DNA from: Rhodobacteraceae bacterium Alg231-04
Lineage (GTDB): Bacteria > Pseudomonadota > Alphaproteobacteria > Rhodobacterales > Rhodobacteraceae
NCBI GenBank assembly: GCA_900143635.1
Contig: FREY01000002.1
Location: 256,429 to 320,428 of the forward strand
Length of the DNA stretch: 64,000 nt
Direction: 5' to 3'
The notes under the pieces were generated by a model. That model did not search any database and had not been told where the DNA came from. It saw only the letters and a list, made by a program, of their open reading frames with translations. Made by a program: the position numbers and the translations under genes. Of this stretch, positions 36,392 to 46,160 are shown in pieces (positions within the stretch are counted from its first letter, which is position 1; the number at the start of each line of letters is the position of its first letter).

Positions 36392-37434
36392 CAGAGGTCT
36401 TCCGGCAGCAGGGCATAAGCGCGTTGAATGGGCAGCAGCACAACCATCCGCCCCGGATCCTTCAGCCGACCGGCCGCCTGACCTGCCGCATCACCAGTTC
36501 CAAAAAAGATATCTGCCCGCTGTGCGCCCTTGATAGCCGACCCGGTGTCCTGCGCAATCATCAATCGGCGCATTTTGCCGTCGCCGTCCTTTTCCAGCCA
36601 GACAGGCGATCCCAGGGGCACAAAAGCCGGGTCCACCGCCACGCTGCGCATCGCCGTCACCGACCGGTTCATTGCCCCCAGCGGGCCATCAGCAGCCGAG
36701 ACCCGGCGCACTTCGCGAAAGAAAACATATGAGGGGTTGTGAAACAGCAGCTCTCTGCCGGCGACAGGATTGCGGCGGACCCAGCTCTTGATCACCTGCG
36801 CGCTGACCTGATGGGCCTTATAGACCCCGCGCCGCACCAGTTCCGCCCCCAGCGAACGGTATTTGTGCCCATTGGCGCCGCCAAACCCAACACGCACCCA
36901 AGACCCGTCTTGCAACTTCACCCGGCCAGAGCCCTGAATTTGCAGAAAGAACAGCTCTACCGGGTCATCGACCCAGGCGATTTCCAAACCGCGGCCTTCC
37001 ATCACACCGCTGGTCAGGATGTCACGGCGGGGCAGCCACTGGCCCTGTTTGGCCTCGGGCGGCATTTTGTAGATCGGGTATTTGAACCGCGCAGTGCGAT
37101 GGCGTGATCCGTCCAGCTCCGGCTCAAAATAGCCGGTGAACAGCCCCGGTTTGCCATCCTCGACCAGAACGGGGCGGAAAAACAGTTCAAAAAAGGCCCG
37201 CGCCCCTTCGGGTTTTTGTGTTTCAGCCACGGCGCAAAGTGCCGCCCAATCCGGATCTTTCAGATCGCGGCAGGTCTCCTGAAACGCAGTCAGGGCAGCG
37301 GAATGATCATCCGCTGCCCAACCGTCCAGCTGGTCAAAGCTGAGAAGTGTGTGGGAGGTTTCGGCCCCGGCGGCTGTCAAAGCGCTGCCCCAAAGGCAGG
37401 CCGCGCCGAGTGCCGCCCGGAGCCCCGCAATCAT
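36391..37434 (-). CDS. mltA: Membrane-bound lytic murein transglycosylase A
   Basis: MltA cleaves the glycan strands of peptidoglycan with formation of 1,6-anhydromuramic acid. The 347-residue protein has a signal peptide (LRAALGAACLWGSALTAAGAE), an MltA core (FTGYFEPELDGSR, WVDDPVELFFLQIQGSGRV) and a 3D domain with MIAQDTGSAIKGAQRADIFF. No lipobox is evident. It overlaps the Tim44-like gene and smr. Confidence 0.93.
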   Translation of the reverse strand: MIAGLRAALGAACLWGSALTAAGAETSHTLLSFDQLDGWAADDHSAALTAFQETCRDLKDPDWAALCAVAETQKPEGARAFFELFFRPVLVEDGKPGLFTGYFEPELDGSRHRTARFKYPIYKMPPEAKQGQWLPRRDILTSGVMEGRGLEIAWVDDPVELFFLQIQGSGRVKLQDGSWVRVGFGGANGHKYRSLGAELVRRGVYKAHQVSAQVIKSWVRRNPVAGRELLFHNPSYVFFREVRRVSAADGPLGAMNRSVTAMRSVAVDPAFVPLGSPVWLEKDGDGKMRRLMIAQDTGSAIKGAQRADIFFGTGDAAGQAAGRLKDPGRMVVLLPIQRAYALLPEDL

Positions 37435-38087
37435 GCGTCCGTGGCAACAAGCTGCCAGTTAGGATCATCGCTGCCCATGTCGCGGGCAAAGGTCCAGGTA
37501 TCCTTCTGGCGTTTCACGGCCTTGGGATCGCCTTCGACAATGTCACCACCGCGATCGCGCACAACCGAGGTCATCTCAGCGACGAAACGCATGGTCACTT
37601 CGGCGCGGCTTTCGGCCGCATCAAAAGTGGCATCCGCCAGTGTGGTCTCGCGGACACCGATGAATTCCGCCTCGATGGTCAGGCCCTGATCTTCGCGGGC
37701 GGCCACGGCATCGACGAAACTGTCGAAAATCTCTTCCGCCAGGAAGGGCTGGATCTGGTCCAGATCGCCACGCTCGAACCCCATGAGGATCATCTCATAG
37801 GCGCCGCGGGCCCCCTGAACAAAATCGGTGACGGAAAAGTCCGGCTCAACCTTTTTCATCGCCAGAAGCGCGTCAGCCTGACGGCTGCCTTCTTCGACGT
37901 GATCGGTGATATCGCGGTCAGGGCCGCCTTCGATCACTTCAAAGTTATGATTGGCAGATTCCTGTCGCTGCTTCTGAACCGGCGGCTTTTCAAAACCTTC
38001 GCGGGTTCCCAGAACGGATTTCAGCCGCAAAATTAGAAAAACGGCAATGCCTGCAAGGACCAGCAGCTGGATCACGGGTGACTCCAT
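37431..38087 (-). CDS. Tim44/TimA-like membrane-associated protein
   Basis: The 218-residue protein has an N-terminal membrane helix (VIQLLVLAGIAVFLILRL), a charged linker and a C-terminal Tim44-like domain (FVQGARGAYEMILMGFERGDLDQIQPFL...). Such proteins are related to the mitochondrial Tim44 import motor subunit; the bacterial role is not fixed. The start at 38087 has AGAGG upstream. It opens the operon with mltA and smr, and lies opposite fxsA and the protein-export gene secB. Confidence 0.88.
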   Translation of the reverse strand: MESPVIQLLVLAGIAVFLILRLKSVLGTREGFEKPPVQKQRQESANHNFEVIEGGPDRDITDHVEEGSRQADALLAMKKVEPDFSVTDFVQGARGAYEMILMGFERGDLDQIQPFLAEEIFDSFVDAVAAREDQGLTIEAEFIGVRETTLADATFDAAESRAEVTMRFVAEMTSVVRDRGGDIVEGDPKAVKRQKDTWTFARDMGSDDPNWQLVATDA

Positions 38088-38196
38088 TTCAACCTCTTGT
38101 TCGGACGCGGGCCTTTGTAACCGAGGCCCTTTGCTCCTATGTAGGGGCTGGACGGTGCCAAGTCTACCGCCCAGCCTCTGCAATAAGGACCCTTAA

Positions 38197-38715
38197 ATGT
38201 ACCTCTTTCTAGCTTTTCTGATGGTGCCGATCATCGAAATCGCCCTGTTCATCCAGGTTGGCGGGTTGATTGGCCTGTGGCCGACACTGATGATTGTGGT
38301 TCTGACAGCGGTGCTGGGTACATGGTTGGTGCGCACTCAGGGTCTGATGGCACTGGGCCAGTTGCGGACTTCTTTTGAACAGCTGGAAGACCCTGCCGAA
38401 CCCCTCGCCCATGGGGCAATGATCCTTTTTGCCGGCGCCTTGCTGCTGACACCCGGCTTTTTCACTGATGCCTTTGGTTTTGCTCTGCTGATGCCGCCGG
38501 TGCGCATGGCCGCTTACCGTTTCCTGCGCTCGAAAGTGACTGTCGCCAGTTTTCAGATGGGCGGTGGCACGATGCACGGTCACCCCTCTGCCGGGGGCCA
38601 TCCGCGCCACCCCGCTGCGGATGGTGATATCATCGATGGCGACTATGAAGAGGTGAACCCGCGCAGCCCACGCAGTGGCCCCTCGGGCTGGGTCGAAGGG
38701 CCGGATGGTAAGTGA
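38197..38715 (+). CDS. fxsA: FxsA family membrane protein
   Basis: The 172-residue protein has the FxsA pattern: MYLFLAFLMVPIIEIALFI at the N-terminus, further helices including TLMIVVLTAVLGTWLVRTQG, and LLLTPGFFTDAFG. FxsA in E. coli reduces exclusion of phage T7 by F plasmids; its usual function is unknown. The C-terminal tail is His/Gly-rich (GGGTMHGHPSAGGHPRH). AAGGA precedes the ATG. Confidence 0.92.
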   Translation: MYLFLAFLMVPIIEIALFIQVGGLIGLWPTLMIVVLTAVLGTWLVRTQGLMALGQLRTSFEQLEDPAEPLAHGAMILFAGALLLTPGFFTDAFGFALLMPPVRMAAYRFLRSKVTVASFQMGGGTMHGHPSAGGHPRHPAADGDIIDGDYEEVNPRSPRSGPSGWVEGPDGK

Positions 38716-38787
38716 TGCGCTCACCCGTTGAGGTAGCGCTAGCAAGCTGCTAAGCACGGGCCAAAGTTTTATTTCAGGAGCACTCCA

Positions 38788-39288
38788 ATGTCGGAAAACG
38801 ACGCAGCCGAAGGCACACAGCCGCAACAGCAGCAGCAATTGCAGATGAAAATCCTCGCTCAGTTCATCCGCGATCTGTCTTTTGAGAACGTCATGGCGCA
38901 ATCCGGTGCTCAGCCCGACATGCAGCCCGACGTCAGCGTGCAGGTGAACCTGGATGCGAAAAAGCGTGGCGCCGAAGACCAGTACGAAGTCATCACCAAG
39001 CTGAAGATTGAAAGCAAAGACAAGAACTCCGACAGCGTTCTGTTCGTGCTTGAGCTGGAATATGCCGGCATCTTCAACATCTCCGGCGTGCCCGAAGACC
39101 AGATGCACCCCTTCCTGCTGATCGAATGCCCGCGGATGCTGTTCCCCTTCCTGCGCCGCATCGTTTCGGATGTGACCCGCGACGGTGGCTTCCCGCCGCT
39201 GAACCTGGACAATATCGATTTCGTGGCGATTTACCGCAGCGAACTGGCCCGCCGTCAGGCCGAAGCCGCCGCCGCACCGCAGCAGTAA
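38788..39288 (+). CDS. secB: Protein-export chaperone SecB
   Basis: SecB keeps preproteins unfolded and passes them to SecA. The 166-residue protein has a Gln-rich N-terminus, IRDLSFENV, VQVNLDAKK, ECPRMLFPFLRRIVSDVTRDGGFPP-like core sequence and ends in an Ala/Gln-rich tail. CAGGAGCAC is a strong ribosome-binding site. A terminator follows. Confidence 0.97.
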   Translation: MSENDAAEGTQPQQQQQLQMKILAQFIRDLSFENVMAQSGAQPDMQPDVSVQVNLDAKKRGAEDQYEVITKLKIESKDKNSDSVLFVLELEYAGIFNISGVPEDQMHPFLLIECPRMLFPFLRRIVSDVTRDGGFPPLNLDNIDFVAIYRSELARRQAEAAAAPQQ

Positions 39289-39309
39289 ATACCTGCAATA
39301 TCACAACAC

Positions 39310-39336
39310 AAAGCCGTCGGTATTTCCGGCGGCTTT
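39310..39336 (+). terminator. Intrinsic terminator after secB
   Basis: AAAGCCGTCGG pairs with CCGGCGGCTTT (one G-T pair) around a 5-base loop, followed by more T bases, 22 bp after the secB stop. Confidence 0.93.
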
Positions 39337-39367
39337 TTGTTTGGAACCGCATTGATTATCTAACTTT

Positions 39368-39382
39368 GTTCACTTAATGTTC
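39368..39382 (+). promoter_or_regulatory. Putative LexA (SOS) box upstream of the GFA gene
   Basis: GTTC-ACTTAAT-GTTC is an exact match to the alphaproteobacterial LexA consensus GTTC-N7-GTTC. It overlaps a possible promoter, TTGATT (39352-39357) with a TAATGT 17 bases later, and lies 31 bp before the start of the downstream gene. A single sequence match cannot prove SOS control. Confidence 0.45.
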
Positions 39383-39413
39383 TCATGGAAATTTGTGCCG
39401 GAGAACATGTGAA

Positions 39414-39812
39414 ATGATTAAGGGAAGCTGTTGCTGCACAGCGGTTCAGTTTGAATTGTCGGCTGAACCCAAGATGATGGGCACCTGCCATTGCAGCCGC
39501 TGCCGAAAAGCCGGCGCAAGCACCATCGTTTTTATCAAGCGGGACATGCTCAGCTGGATTTCGGGCAAAGAACATGTCGCGCTGTACCAGCCGTCAGCCC
39601 CCTATCAATATGGGCGCTGCTTTTGCAAAATCTGCGGCTCATCGCTGGGGGAAATCCTGTCCGATGAAGAGAGTTTTCCAATTGCCGCCAATGCGCTGGA
39701 CAGCGCGATCACCACACGGAACCAGTTTCATGAATTTGTCGTGGAAAAACCCGCCTGGTCCGAAATCTGCGATGGCGCCAGCCAATCACAAGGGCATCCA
39801 TTGCCCGCATGA
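39414..39812 (+). CDS. GFA/CENP-V family zinc protein
   Basis: The 132-residue protein belongs to the GFA family (glutathione-dependent formaldehyde-activating-like): KGSCCCTAVQFEL, the zinc ligands in CHCSRCRKAGAS and the later CFCKICGSSLGE. The family binds zinc and sometimes glutathione; the substrate is not predicted. The ATG at 39414 with GGAGAAC upstream gives the standard N-terminus. A LexA-type box lies in its promoter region. It converges with dnaQ. Confidence 0.9.
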   Translation: MIKGSCCCTAVQFELSAEPKMMGTCHCSRCRKAGASTIVFIKRDMLSWISGKEHVALYQPSAPYQYGRCFCKICGSSLGEILSDEESFPIAANALDSAITTRNQFHEFVVEKPAWSEICDGASQSQGHPLPA

Positions 39813-39831
39813 AATTTGGTGAAACGGGCGC

Positions 39832-40554
39832 TCAGGCTTTCCAGAGCGCCGCGTCTCCCATTTTTTCGACAAAATCATCATGGGCCTGCTGCTCTTCGGC
39901 GGTGAGCCGGGCGGGCAGGGGATTCGGACGCGCCTGCGGGCGCCAGTCTTCTGCCGATCCGGTTGCACCTCCAGCGGATGCAGTGGCCAATCCGAAATCC
40001 GGCTGGCGGCCGCCGATCAGCTCCAGATAGACCTCAGCCAGAATTTCAGAGTCAAGAAGCGCGCCGTGCAGCACCCGGTTGGAATTGTCGATGCTGAACC
40101 GGCGGCAGAGCGCATCCAGTGTGGCCGGCGCACCAGGAAATTTCTTGCGCGCCATGGCCAGCGTGTCGATCGCCTGATCCATTGGCAGTTGCGGCAGGTT
40201 CATCCACTTCAATTCGGCATTGAGGAACTTCATGTCAAAGCTGGCGTTGTGGATGACCATCTGTGAATCACGGACAAAATCCAGAAACCCCTGACCAACA
40301 CGGGCAAAAACCGGCTTGTCCTTCAACGTCACCTCGCCCTTTTCCGCCGGGCGCGGGTTGTTCAGCAGATCCGGGCCAATCCCATGCACGCCAAAGGCCT
40401 CGTCCGGCATGCCCCGTTCGGGGTTGATATAGACGTGGTAGGTCTCGCCGGTGGGCATGTGGTTATAAAGTTCCACCGCGCCGATCTCAACGATACGGTC
40501 GCCCGAGAAAGGGTCAAATCCGGTGGTTTCCGTATCGAGCACGATCTCACGCAT
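39832..40554 (-). CDS. dnaQ: DNA polymerase III epsilon subunit (proofreading exonuclease)
   Basis: DnaQ is the 3'-5' proofreading exonuclease of the replicative polymerase. The 240-residue protein has the DEDDh motifs: DTETTGFD at 7-14, the HNASFDMKFL segment and HGALLDSEIL. It is the last gene of a minus-strand operon maf-aroE-coaE-dnaQ, all with overlaps, transcribed away from the putative oriC. Confidence 0.96.
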   Translation of the reverse strand: MREIVLDTETTGFDPFSGDRIVEIGAVELYNHMPTGETYHVYINPERGMPDEAFGVHGIGPDLLNNPRPAEKGEVTLKDKPVFARVGQGFLDFVRDSQMVIHNASFDMKFLNAELKWMNLPQLPMDQAIDTLAMARKKFPGAPATLDALCRRFSIDNSNRVLHGALLDSEILAEVYLELIGGRQPDFGLATASAGGATGSAEDWRPQARPNPLPARLTAEEQQAHDDFVEKMGDAALWKA

Positions 40555-41140
40555 GGGTCATCTTCCTTCTGATATCCGCCAGAACCGCCGCGACCTGTGC
40601 CTTGGCGTGGTCCAGCGTCTCCGTCTCGATCACATAATCGGCGCGGGCGGCCTTTTCTTCGGCTGGCAACTGTTTGGCGCGGATGGCCAGAAACTGCGCC
40701 TGCGTCATTGTGCCCCGCTCCATAACCCGCGCTTCCTGCAGCTCTGGCGAGACCAGAACGCAAGCCACCGCGTCCATCTCTTCGACGCCGCCGGCCTCAT
40801 ACAACAGCGGGATGTCAAACACGAGGATATCAGCCGTCGCCGAGGCTCGAAACGCTGCGCGATCGGCAAAGACCAGCGGATGCACAATGGCTTCGATCCG
40901 TTTCAGGGCAGAAGGATCGGCGCTGATGATCTGCTTCAGGGCAACCCGGCTGACAGCGCCATCTTCGATCGCGGCAGGAAAGGCGGCTGCCATCGGTGCA
41001 ACCGCGGCCCCACCAGAACCATACAACCGGTGAACTGCAGCATCCGCATCCCAAACCGCACAGCCCGCATCGGCAAACAGCTGCGCCGTGGTGGATTTGC
41101 CCATCCCGATCGACCCGGTGAGACCGAGGCTGAAACTCAT
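40547..41140 (-). CDS. coaE: Dephospho-CoA kinase
   Basis: CoaE phosphorylates dephospho-CoA in the last step of coenzyme A synthesis. The 197-residue protein has the P-loop GLTGSIGMGKSTTA near the N-terminus and the VFDIPLLYEAG segment of the family. It overlaps aroE upstream by 4 bp (ATGA) and dnaQ downstream by 8 bp. Confidence 0.96.
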   Translation of the reverse strand: MSFSLGLTGSIGMGKSTTAQLFADAGCAVWDADAAVHRLYGSGGAAVAPMAAAFPAAIEDGAVSRVALKQIISADPSALKRIEAIVHPLVFADRAAFRASATADILVFDIPLLYEAGGVEEMDAVACVLVSPELQEARVMERGTMTQAQFLAIRAKQLPAEEKAARADYVIETETLDHAKAQVAAVLADIRRKMTHA

Positions 41141-41970
41141 CTGAGTGCCGCCGCCCGTGTAGCGTTGTCCACCTCGGGGCGCTGGCCGAACCAGCGTTCA
41201 AAGCCAGGAACCGCCTGATGCAGCAGCATCCCCAACCCGTCGACCACGGTGCAGCCGATTTCCTCGGCATAGGCCAGCATATCCGTCTTCAGCGGTGCGT
41301 AGATCAGATCGGTCACCACGGCATCAGACCGCAGGCCGTCCAGCGGCACCCGCAGGCGCGGTTTGCCAACCATGCCCAGCGAGGTGGTATTGACCAGCAG
41401 CGCTGCCTCTTCCACCGCATTACCGGCCTGAACCCATTCAACGACGCGAATACGGGCGCCAAAATCCTCGCGCAGCTGATCAGCGCGACCGCGGGTCCGG
41501 TTGGACAGAATGATTTCCGGCACGCCTGCTTCGATCAGCGAGGCCACAACCGCACGGCAGGCGCCGCCAGCGCCCAGAACCACTGCCGGGCCCGCAGTTG
41601 GATCCCAGTCCGGTGCGCCCTGATGCAGGTTGGTGATAAACCCGTAGCCATCTGTGTTATCGGCCATGATCGAGCCATCCTTGCGGAAGGTCAGCGTATT
41701 GGCCGCACCAATCAATGTGGCACGATCCGTCACCTGATCGGCCAGTGCCAGCACGTTTTCCTTATGCGGAAGCGTCACATTGGCCCCCACAAAACCCATG
41801 GATGGCAGCATCCGCACCACCGCTTCCAGGTTTCCCGGCTCCACGTGCAACGGCACATAGTGCCCCTGAATTCCGTAAGTATTCAGCCAATGCCGCTGTA
41901 GCTGCGGCGATTTCGACTGCGCCACCGGACATCCGATGACCCCTGCGAGCGGTATTCTTACCTCGCTCAT
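41137..41970 (-). CDS. aroE: Shikimate dehydrogenase
   Basis: AroE reduces 3-dehydroshikimate to shikimate with NADPH for aromatic amino acid synthesis. The 277-residue protein has [16 protein letters not shown], the active-site [10 protein letters not shown] with catalytic lysine, the NADP-binding [13 protein letters not shown] and a C-terminal [18 protein letters not shown]. It overlaps maf by four bases. Confidence 0.96.
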   Translation of the reverse strand: MSEVRIPLAGVIGCPVAQSKSPQLQRHWLNTYGIQGHYVPLHVEPGNLEAVVRMLPSMGFVGANVTLPHKENVLALADQVTDRATLIGAANTLTFRKDGSIMADNTDGYGFITNLHQGAPDWDPTAGPAVVLGAGGACRAVVASLIEAGVPEIILSNRTRGRADQLREDFGARIRVVEWVQAGNAVEEAALLVNTTSLGMVGKPRLRVPLDGLRSDAVVTDLIYAPLKTDMLAYAEEIGCTVVDGLGMLLHQAVPGFERWFGQRPEVDNATRAAALR

Positions 41971-42566
41971 TGTTCAATCACTCCCTGAAGTGCCAAATAA
42001 TTCAATAGCTCTAACAGCGGCAAACCCAAAACATTAAAGTAGTCACCCTCGATGGAGGCAAAGAGGCGCACCCCTTCTTCCTCCAGCTTATAACCGCCAA
42101 CCGCGTGGCGGATACTGTCCCAATTGCGCTCCACATAAGATCGCAAATAGGTATCCGACGACATCTTCATCCGAAGACGCACCTGACCGACGTGGCGCCA
42201 AACCGGTTCGCCCTCCTTATATAGGACAGCGGCAGACAGCAGTTTGTGACGTTTCCCGCGCATCGCCTTCAGCTGATCAAAAGCCTCTGCCGCATTTTCC
42301 GGCTTGGACAGCAGCCCGCCGTCGAATTCCAGCACCTGATCACAGCCCAGCACATAAGATGCGGGGTTCTTCATCGCCATTTTCTGCGCCTTCAGCTCGG
42401 CTAGCGCGTCAGCAATATCCCAGGGAGAGGCCCCTTCGGCCAAGAGCCCTGCCTTCAGCGTCTCTTCGTCAACACGGGCGGGCCGTATATCAATGGGCAC
42501 GCCTGCATTGCGCAACAGCTGCGCGCGGATCTCGGATCCTGACGCCAGGATGATGTGGGCAGACAT
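41967..42566 (-). CDS. maf: Maf-family nucleotide pyrophosphatase
   Basis: Maf proteins hydrolyse non-canonical or modified nucleoside triphosphates and affect septum formation. The 199-residue protein opens with the Maf signature ([15 protein letters not shown]), and has [12 protein letters not shown] and [10 protein letters not shown]. It is the first gene of the operon running leftwards from the putative oriC. The ATG at 42566 gives the normal N-terminus. Confidence 0.93.
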   Translation of the reverse strand: MSAHIILASGSEIRAQLLRNAGVPIDIRPARVDEETLKAGLLAEGASPWDIADALAELKAQKMAMKNPASYVLGCDQVLEFDGGLLSKPENAAEAFDQLKAMRGKRHKLLSAAVLYKEGEPVWRHVGQVRLRMKMSSDTYLRSYVERNWDSIRHAVGGYKLEEEGVRLFASIEGDYFNVLGLPLLELLNYLALQGVIEQ

Positions 42567-42639
42567 GTGGAAAACCCCTCGGATAACCGTCTGATCGTTC
42601 TTGAATGGTTTGTATGGAATCCGGGGCAAAATGCCAATC

Positions 42640-42950
42640 TGGGGGTTACTCCTAAATCTCGGGATTCAGCCGGCAGATTCGCCCTCGGTGGAGGAGGATA
42701 ACTTTGAAACCGTGGATAACTGAGCCATCCGCGATTCCCCCACCTGTTATCCCCATGTTAACCTCGGTAAATATTTTGTTAACGCACAGTATTAAAAGGG
42801 ATTTGTGATTTGCCAACAAGAAACATCCCAAACCTTTGGCCGGCTTTTCCACTGGGTGGATAACCGCGTGGGGGACTCACTTATCCACGAAAAACCACCT
42901 GCCCTACAAAAACATCATCCTTATTCTTTCTTTCTTATTTTATAAGGACC
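42640..42950. other. Probable chromosomal replication origin (oriC)
   Basis: The 410-bp gap between the divergent maf and hemJ genes holds at least four nine-base DnaA boxes, each one mismatch from TTATCCACA: 42711-42719 (CGTGGATAA), 42747-42755 (TTATCCCCA), 42855-42863 (GGTGGATAA) and 42881-42889 (TTATCCACG). AT-rich tracts lie at about 42756-42815 and 42905-42948, with two GTTAAC sites 21 bp apart (42757 and 42778). Genes on both sides run outwards, and the maf-side and rho-mnmE-mnmG-rsmG-parAB side match the known gene order at alphaproteobacterial origins. I infer oriC from these combined signals. Confidence 0.82.
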
Positions 42951-42976
42951 CCAAACTTTCCCGGAGTACCCAGCCC

Positions 42977-43432
42977 ATGGACCTGAGCGATCTGCTCTTC
43001 ACACTTTACCCCTATGCCAAGTCGCTGCACATCATGGCGGTTCTCAGCTGGATGGCAGGGCTTTTCTATTTGCCACGTCTGTTTGTGTATCACGTGGAGC
43101 AAGCTGAGAATGTAGAAGGGGCTTTGCCGATCTTCCTGACCATGGAGCATAAGCTGCTGCGCTATATCATGCGCCCAGCGATGTTTGTCGCCTGGGGGGC
43201 AGGGCTGATCATGGTGTTTACACCGGGGATCGTGGATTGGTCTTACGTCTGGCCATGGCTCAAAGGCGCTTCGGTGATCGGGATGACCGGCTTTCATCAT
43301 TGGCTCGGGGCGCGTAGCCGCGATTTCAGCGCCGCTGAGAACCGATTGACCGGTCGCCAGTACCGGATGATGAATGAGGTCCCAACGCTCCTCATGGTGC
43401 TTATTGTGGTCTCTGTGGTGTTCAAATTCTGA
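42977..43432 (+). CDS. hemJ: Protoporphyrinogen oxidase HemJ
   Basis: HemJ oxidises protoporphyrinogen IX to protoporphyrin IX in the membrane in bacteria without HemG or HemY enzymes. The 151-residue protein has four membrane helices, the conserved KSLHIMAVLSWMAGLFYLPR at the N-terminal helix with its histidine, and a C-terminal MNEVPTLLMVLIVVSVV. The ATG at 42977 has GGAG upstream; an in-frame extension reaches into oriC and is not likely coding. The HemY-like gene at 1569 is a different protein, so HemJ probably performs this step. Confidence 0.94.
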   Translation: MDLSDLLFTLYPYAKSLHIMAVLSWMAGLFYLPRLFVYHVEQAENVEGALPIFLTMEHKLLRYIMRPAMFVAWGAGLIMVFTPGIVDWSYVWPWLKGASVIGMTGFHHWLGARSRDFSAAENRLTGRQYRMMNEVPTLLMVLIVVSVVFKF

Positions 43433-43559
43433 GGGGGATTTGACTCGGGCAGGCCGGCCCCTTATGTAATCGCGCAACGGGCCCGTCCGGGCATCATCCG
43501 TGTCTTCCATAACCACATGACACCGCACCCCGCATTTGGGGGCAAAAGGCCGTATTTTC

Positions 43560-44831
43560 ATGACCGATGAAACCCTGAATCTTGCCGATCTGAAGGCGAA
43601 AAGCCCCAAAGCCCTTCTGGCGATGGCAGAAGAGCTGGAGATCGAAAACGCCTCTACCATGCGCAAAGGCGAGATGATGTTCCAAATTCTGCGTGAACGC
43701 GCGGATGAGGGCTGGGAAATCTCCGGTGATGGTGTGCTGGAAGTGCTGCAGGACGGCTTTGGTTTCCTGCGCTCTCCGGAAGCAAACTACCTGCCGGGCC
43801 CCGATGACATCTATGTCTCGCCCGACATGATCCGTCAGCACTCTCTGCGCACCGGTGACACCATCGACGGTGTGATCAAGGCCCCCAATGAGACAGAGCG
43901 CTATTTCGCCCTCACCACGGTCACCCTGATCAACTTCGAGGATCCCGAAAAAGCCCGCCACAAGATCGCCTTTGACAACCTCACGCCGCTCTACCCGGAT
44001 GAGCGTCTGAAGATGGAGGTCGAAGACCCCACCATCAAGGACAAGACCGCCCGTGTGATCGATCTGGTGGCCCCGATCGGTAAAGGCCAGCGTTCGCTGA
44101 TCGTGGCGCCGCCGCGGACCGGTAAGACCGTGATCCTGCAAAACATCGCCAACTCGATCGAAAAGAACCATCCTGAGTGTTATCTGATCGTTCTTCTGAT
44201 CGACGAACGCCCGGAAGAAGTTACCGACATGCAGCGCTCTGTGAAGGGCGAAGTTGTTTCCTCGACCTTCGATGAACCGGCAACCCGTCACGTGGCGGTC
44301 TCTGAAATGGTCATCGAAAAAGCCAAACGTCTGGTTGAACATAAACGAGATGTGGTGATTCTGCTCGATTCGATCACCAGACTTGGTAGGGCGTTTAACA
44401 CCGTTGTACCCTCGTCAGGTAAGGTTCTGACCGGTGGTGTGGACGCCAACGCCCTGCAGCGCCCCAAGCGTTTCTTTGGTGCAGCACGGAACATCGAAGA
44501 GGGTGGATCGCTCACCATCATCGCAACTGCGCTGATCGACACCGGTTCGCGTATGGACGAAGTCATCTTCGAAGAATTCAAAGGCACCGGTAACTCGGAA
44601 CTGGTTCTGGATCGCAAGATTGCCGATAAGCGCGTCTTCCCGGCCATCGACATCCTCAAATCCGGCACCCGTAAGGAAGACCTGCTGATCGAAAAGGGCG
44701 ATCTGGCCAAGACCTTTGTGCTGCGCCGTATCCTCAACCCGATGGGCACCACAGATGCGGTTGAATTCCTGTTGTCGAAGCTGAAGCAGACCAAATCCAA
44801 CGGTGACTTCTTCGACTCGATGAACACCTAA
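43560..44831 (+). CDS. rho: Transcription termination factor Rho
   Basis: Rho is the hexameric RNA helicase that ends many transcripts. The 423-residue protein has the N-terminal RNA-binding OSB fold ([23 protein letters not shown]) and the P-loop APPRTGKT ending at residue 190, with the conserved [13 protein letters not shown]. Rho follows hemJ and precedes mnmE in this origin-proximal series. Confidence 0.98.
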   Translation: MTDETLNLADLKAKSPKALLAMAEELEIENASTMRKGEMMFQILRERADEGWEISGDGVLEVLQDGFGFLRSPEANYLPGPDDIYVSPDMIRQHSLRTGDTIDGVIKAPNETERYFALTTVTLINFEDPEKARHKIAFDNLTPLYPDERLKMEVEDPTIKDKTARVIDLVAPIGKGQRSLIVAPPRTGKTVILQNIANSIEKNHPECYLIVLLIDERPEEVTDMQRSVKGEVVSSTFDEPATRHVAVSEMVIEKAKRLVEHKRDVVILLDSITRLGRAFNTVVPSSGKVLTGGVDANALQRPKRFFGAARNIEEGGSLTIIATALIDTGSRMDEVIFEEFKGTGNSELVLDRKIADKRVFPAIDILKSGTRKEDLLIEKGDLAKTFVLRRILNPMGTTDAVEFLLSKLKQTKSNGDFFDSMNT

Positions 44832-44853
44832 GGGCAGGCAAAGGGGCCGCCTC

Positions 44854-46140
44854 ATGGATACGATTTTTGCGCTAGCGACCGCCCAGGGCAAAGCCGGGGT
44901 GGCTGTGATCCGTGTTTCCGGCCCGCAAGCGCTGGAAGCGGGATCGCGCCTGTGCAACCAGCCCTTGCCGGCGCGGGGCACCACATTGCGGGTGCTGCGG
45001 GATGAAGAGGGGGGCCAGCTGGATGAAGCGCTGGTCCTGACTTTTTCCGCTCCCAACAGTTTTACTGGCGAAAATACCGTTGAATTTCAAACACATGGTA
45101 GCACGGCTGTCGTAACGGCCGTGCTAGATGCACTTGGTCGTATTGATGGTCTGCGGATGGCGGAACCGGGTGAATTCACCCGACGCGCCCTGGAAAACGG
45201 TAATCTCGATCTGGCACAGGTTGAAGGTCTGGCCGATTTGATCGATGCCGAAACCGAAGCACAGCGCAAACAGGCGCAGGTGATCCTTGCCGGCGGGCTG
45301 GGAACGCTGGCAGAACGCTGGCGGGTTGATCTGATCCGTGCTGCCTCTCTGATCGAAGTCACCATTGATTTTGCGGATGAAGATGTTCCGGTTGACGTCA
45401 CCCCCGAAGTCACCGCGCTTCTGGCCGGCGTGCAGGCTGATCTGCAACGCGAAACCGATGGGGTGAAGATAGCCGAACGTATTCGCAGCGGTTTCGAAGT
45501 TGCAATTATCGGCGCGCCGAATGTAGGAAAATCAACTCTTCTCAATGCTTTAGCGGGCCGCGAGGCGGCGATTACGTCAGAATACGCCGGCACCACCCGC
45601 GATGTGATTGAGGTCCAGATGGATCTCGCGGGTCTACCAGTCACCTTGCTGGACACTGCCGGCCTGCGCGAAACCGATGATCACGTCGAAGGCATTGGCA
45701 TTGCATTGGCGCGAAAACGGGCGGAGCAGGCCGATCTTCGTGTCTTCCTCGCAGAAAATGACGAGCACCTGGACGTTCCCATGCGCGCCGGCGACATTCG
45801 TATGCTGCCCAAGGCAGATACTCGGAAGAATGCCGACGGCTCCGTATCCGGTAAGACTGGGCAAGGGGTTGATCTGCTTGTTGACCGCGTTGGCCAGGTC
45901 CTGAAGACCCGCTCCGCACAGGCGGGAATCGCCACCCGTGCGCGCCATCGGGACGCCATGCAAGCGGCCCTTGCCAGCCTGTCAGCCGCGCAGGAGATCC
46001 TGCTGCGTGGATCTGAATTCTATGATATTGCAGCAGAAGACATGCGTTCTGCCATCCGCTCGTTGGAGATGTTGGTTGGGCGTGTTGGTGTTGAAACCCT
46101 ATTGGATGAGATCTTCTCCAGCTTCTGCCTTGGAAAATGA
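44854..46140 (+). CDS. mnmE: tRNA modification GTPase MnmE
   Basis: MnmE works with MnmG to add the 5-carboxymethylaminomethyl group to wobble U34 of some tRNAs. The 428-residue protein has the N-terminal formyl-THF-binding domain, the G-domain [16 protein letters not shown] with switch [10 protein letters not shown] and DTAGLRET, and the C-terminal FCLGK with the catalytic cysteine. mnmG follows directly. Confidence 0.97.
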   Translation: MDTIFALATAQGKAGVAVIRVSGPQALEAGSRLCNQPLPARGTTLRVLRDEEGGQLDEALVLTFSAPNSFTGENTVEFQTHGSTAVVTAVLDALGRIDGLRMAEPGEFTRRALENGNLDLAQVEGLADLIDAETEAQRKQAQVILAGGLGTLAERWRVDLIRAASLIEVTIDFADEDVPVDVTPEVTALLAGVQADLQRETDGVKIAERIRSGFEVAIIGAPNVGKSTLLNALAGREAAITSEYAGTTRDVIEVQMDLAGLPVTLLDTAGLRETDDHVEGIGIALARKRAEQADLRVFLAENDEHLDVPMRAGDIRMLPKADTRKNADGSVSGKTGQGVDLLVDRVGQVLKTRSAQAGIATRARHRDAMQAALASLSAAQEILLRGSEFYDIAAEDMRSAIRSLEMLVGRVGVETLLDEIFSSFCLGK

Positions 46141-46144
46141 GGAG

Positions 46145-46160
46145 TGTTTCACGTGAAACA
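46145..46160. other. parS centromere site 1
   Basis: TGTTTCACGTGAAACA is a perfect 16-bp palindrome identical to the consensus ParB-binding parS. It covers the first codons of mnmG, about 3.3 kb from the putative oriC and 2.5 kb before parA. Confidence 0.95.

Noticed and set aside
42836-42976. N-terminal extension of hemJ into the oriC region
   Set aside because: The extension lacks family similarity and overlaps DnaA boxes; a good ribosome-binding site precedes the ATG at 42977.
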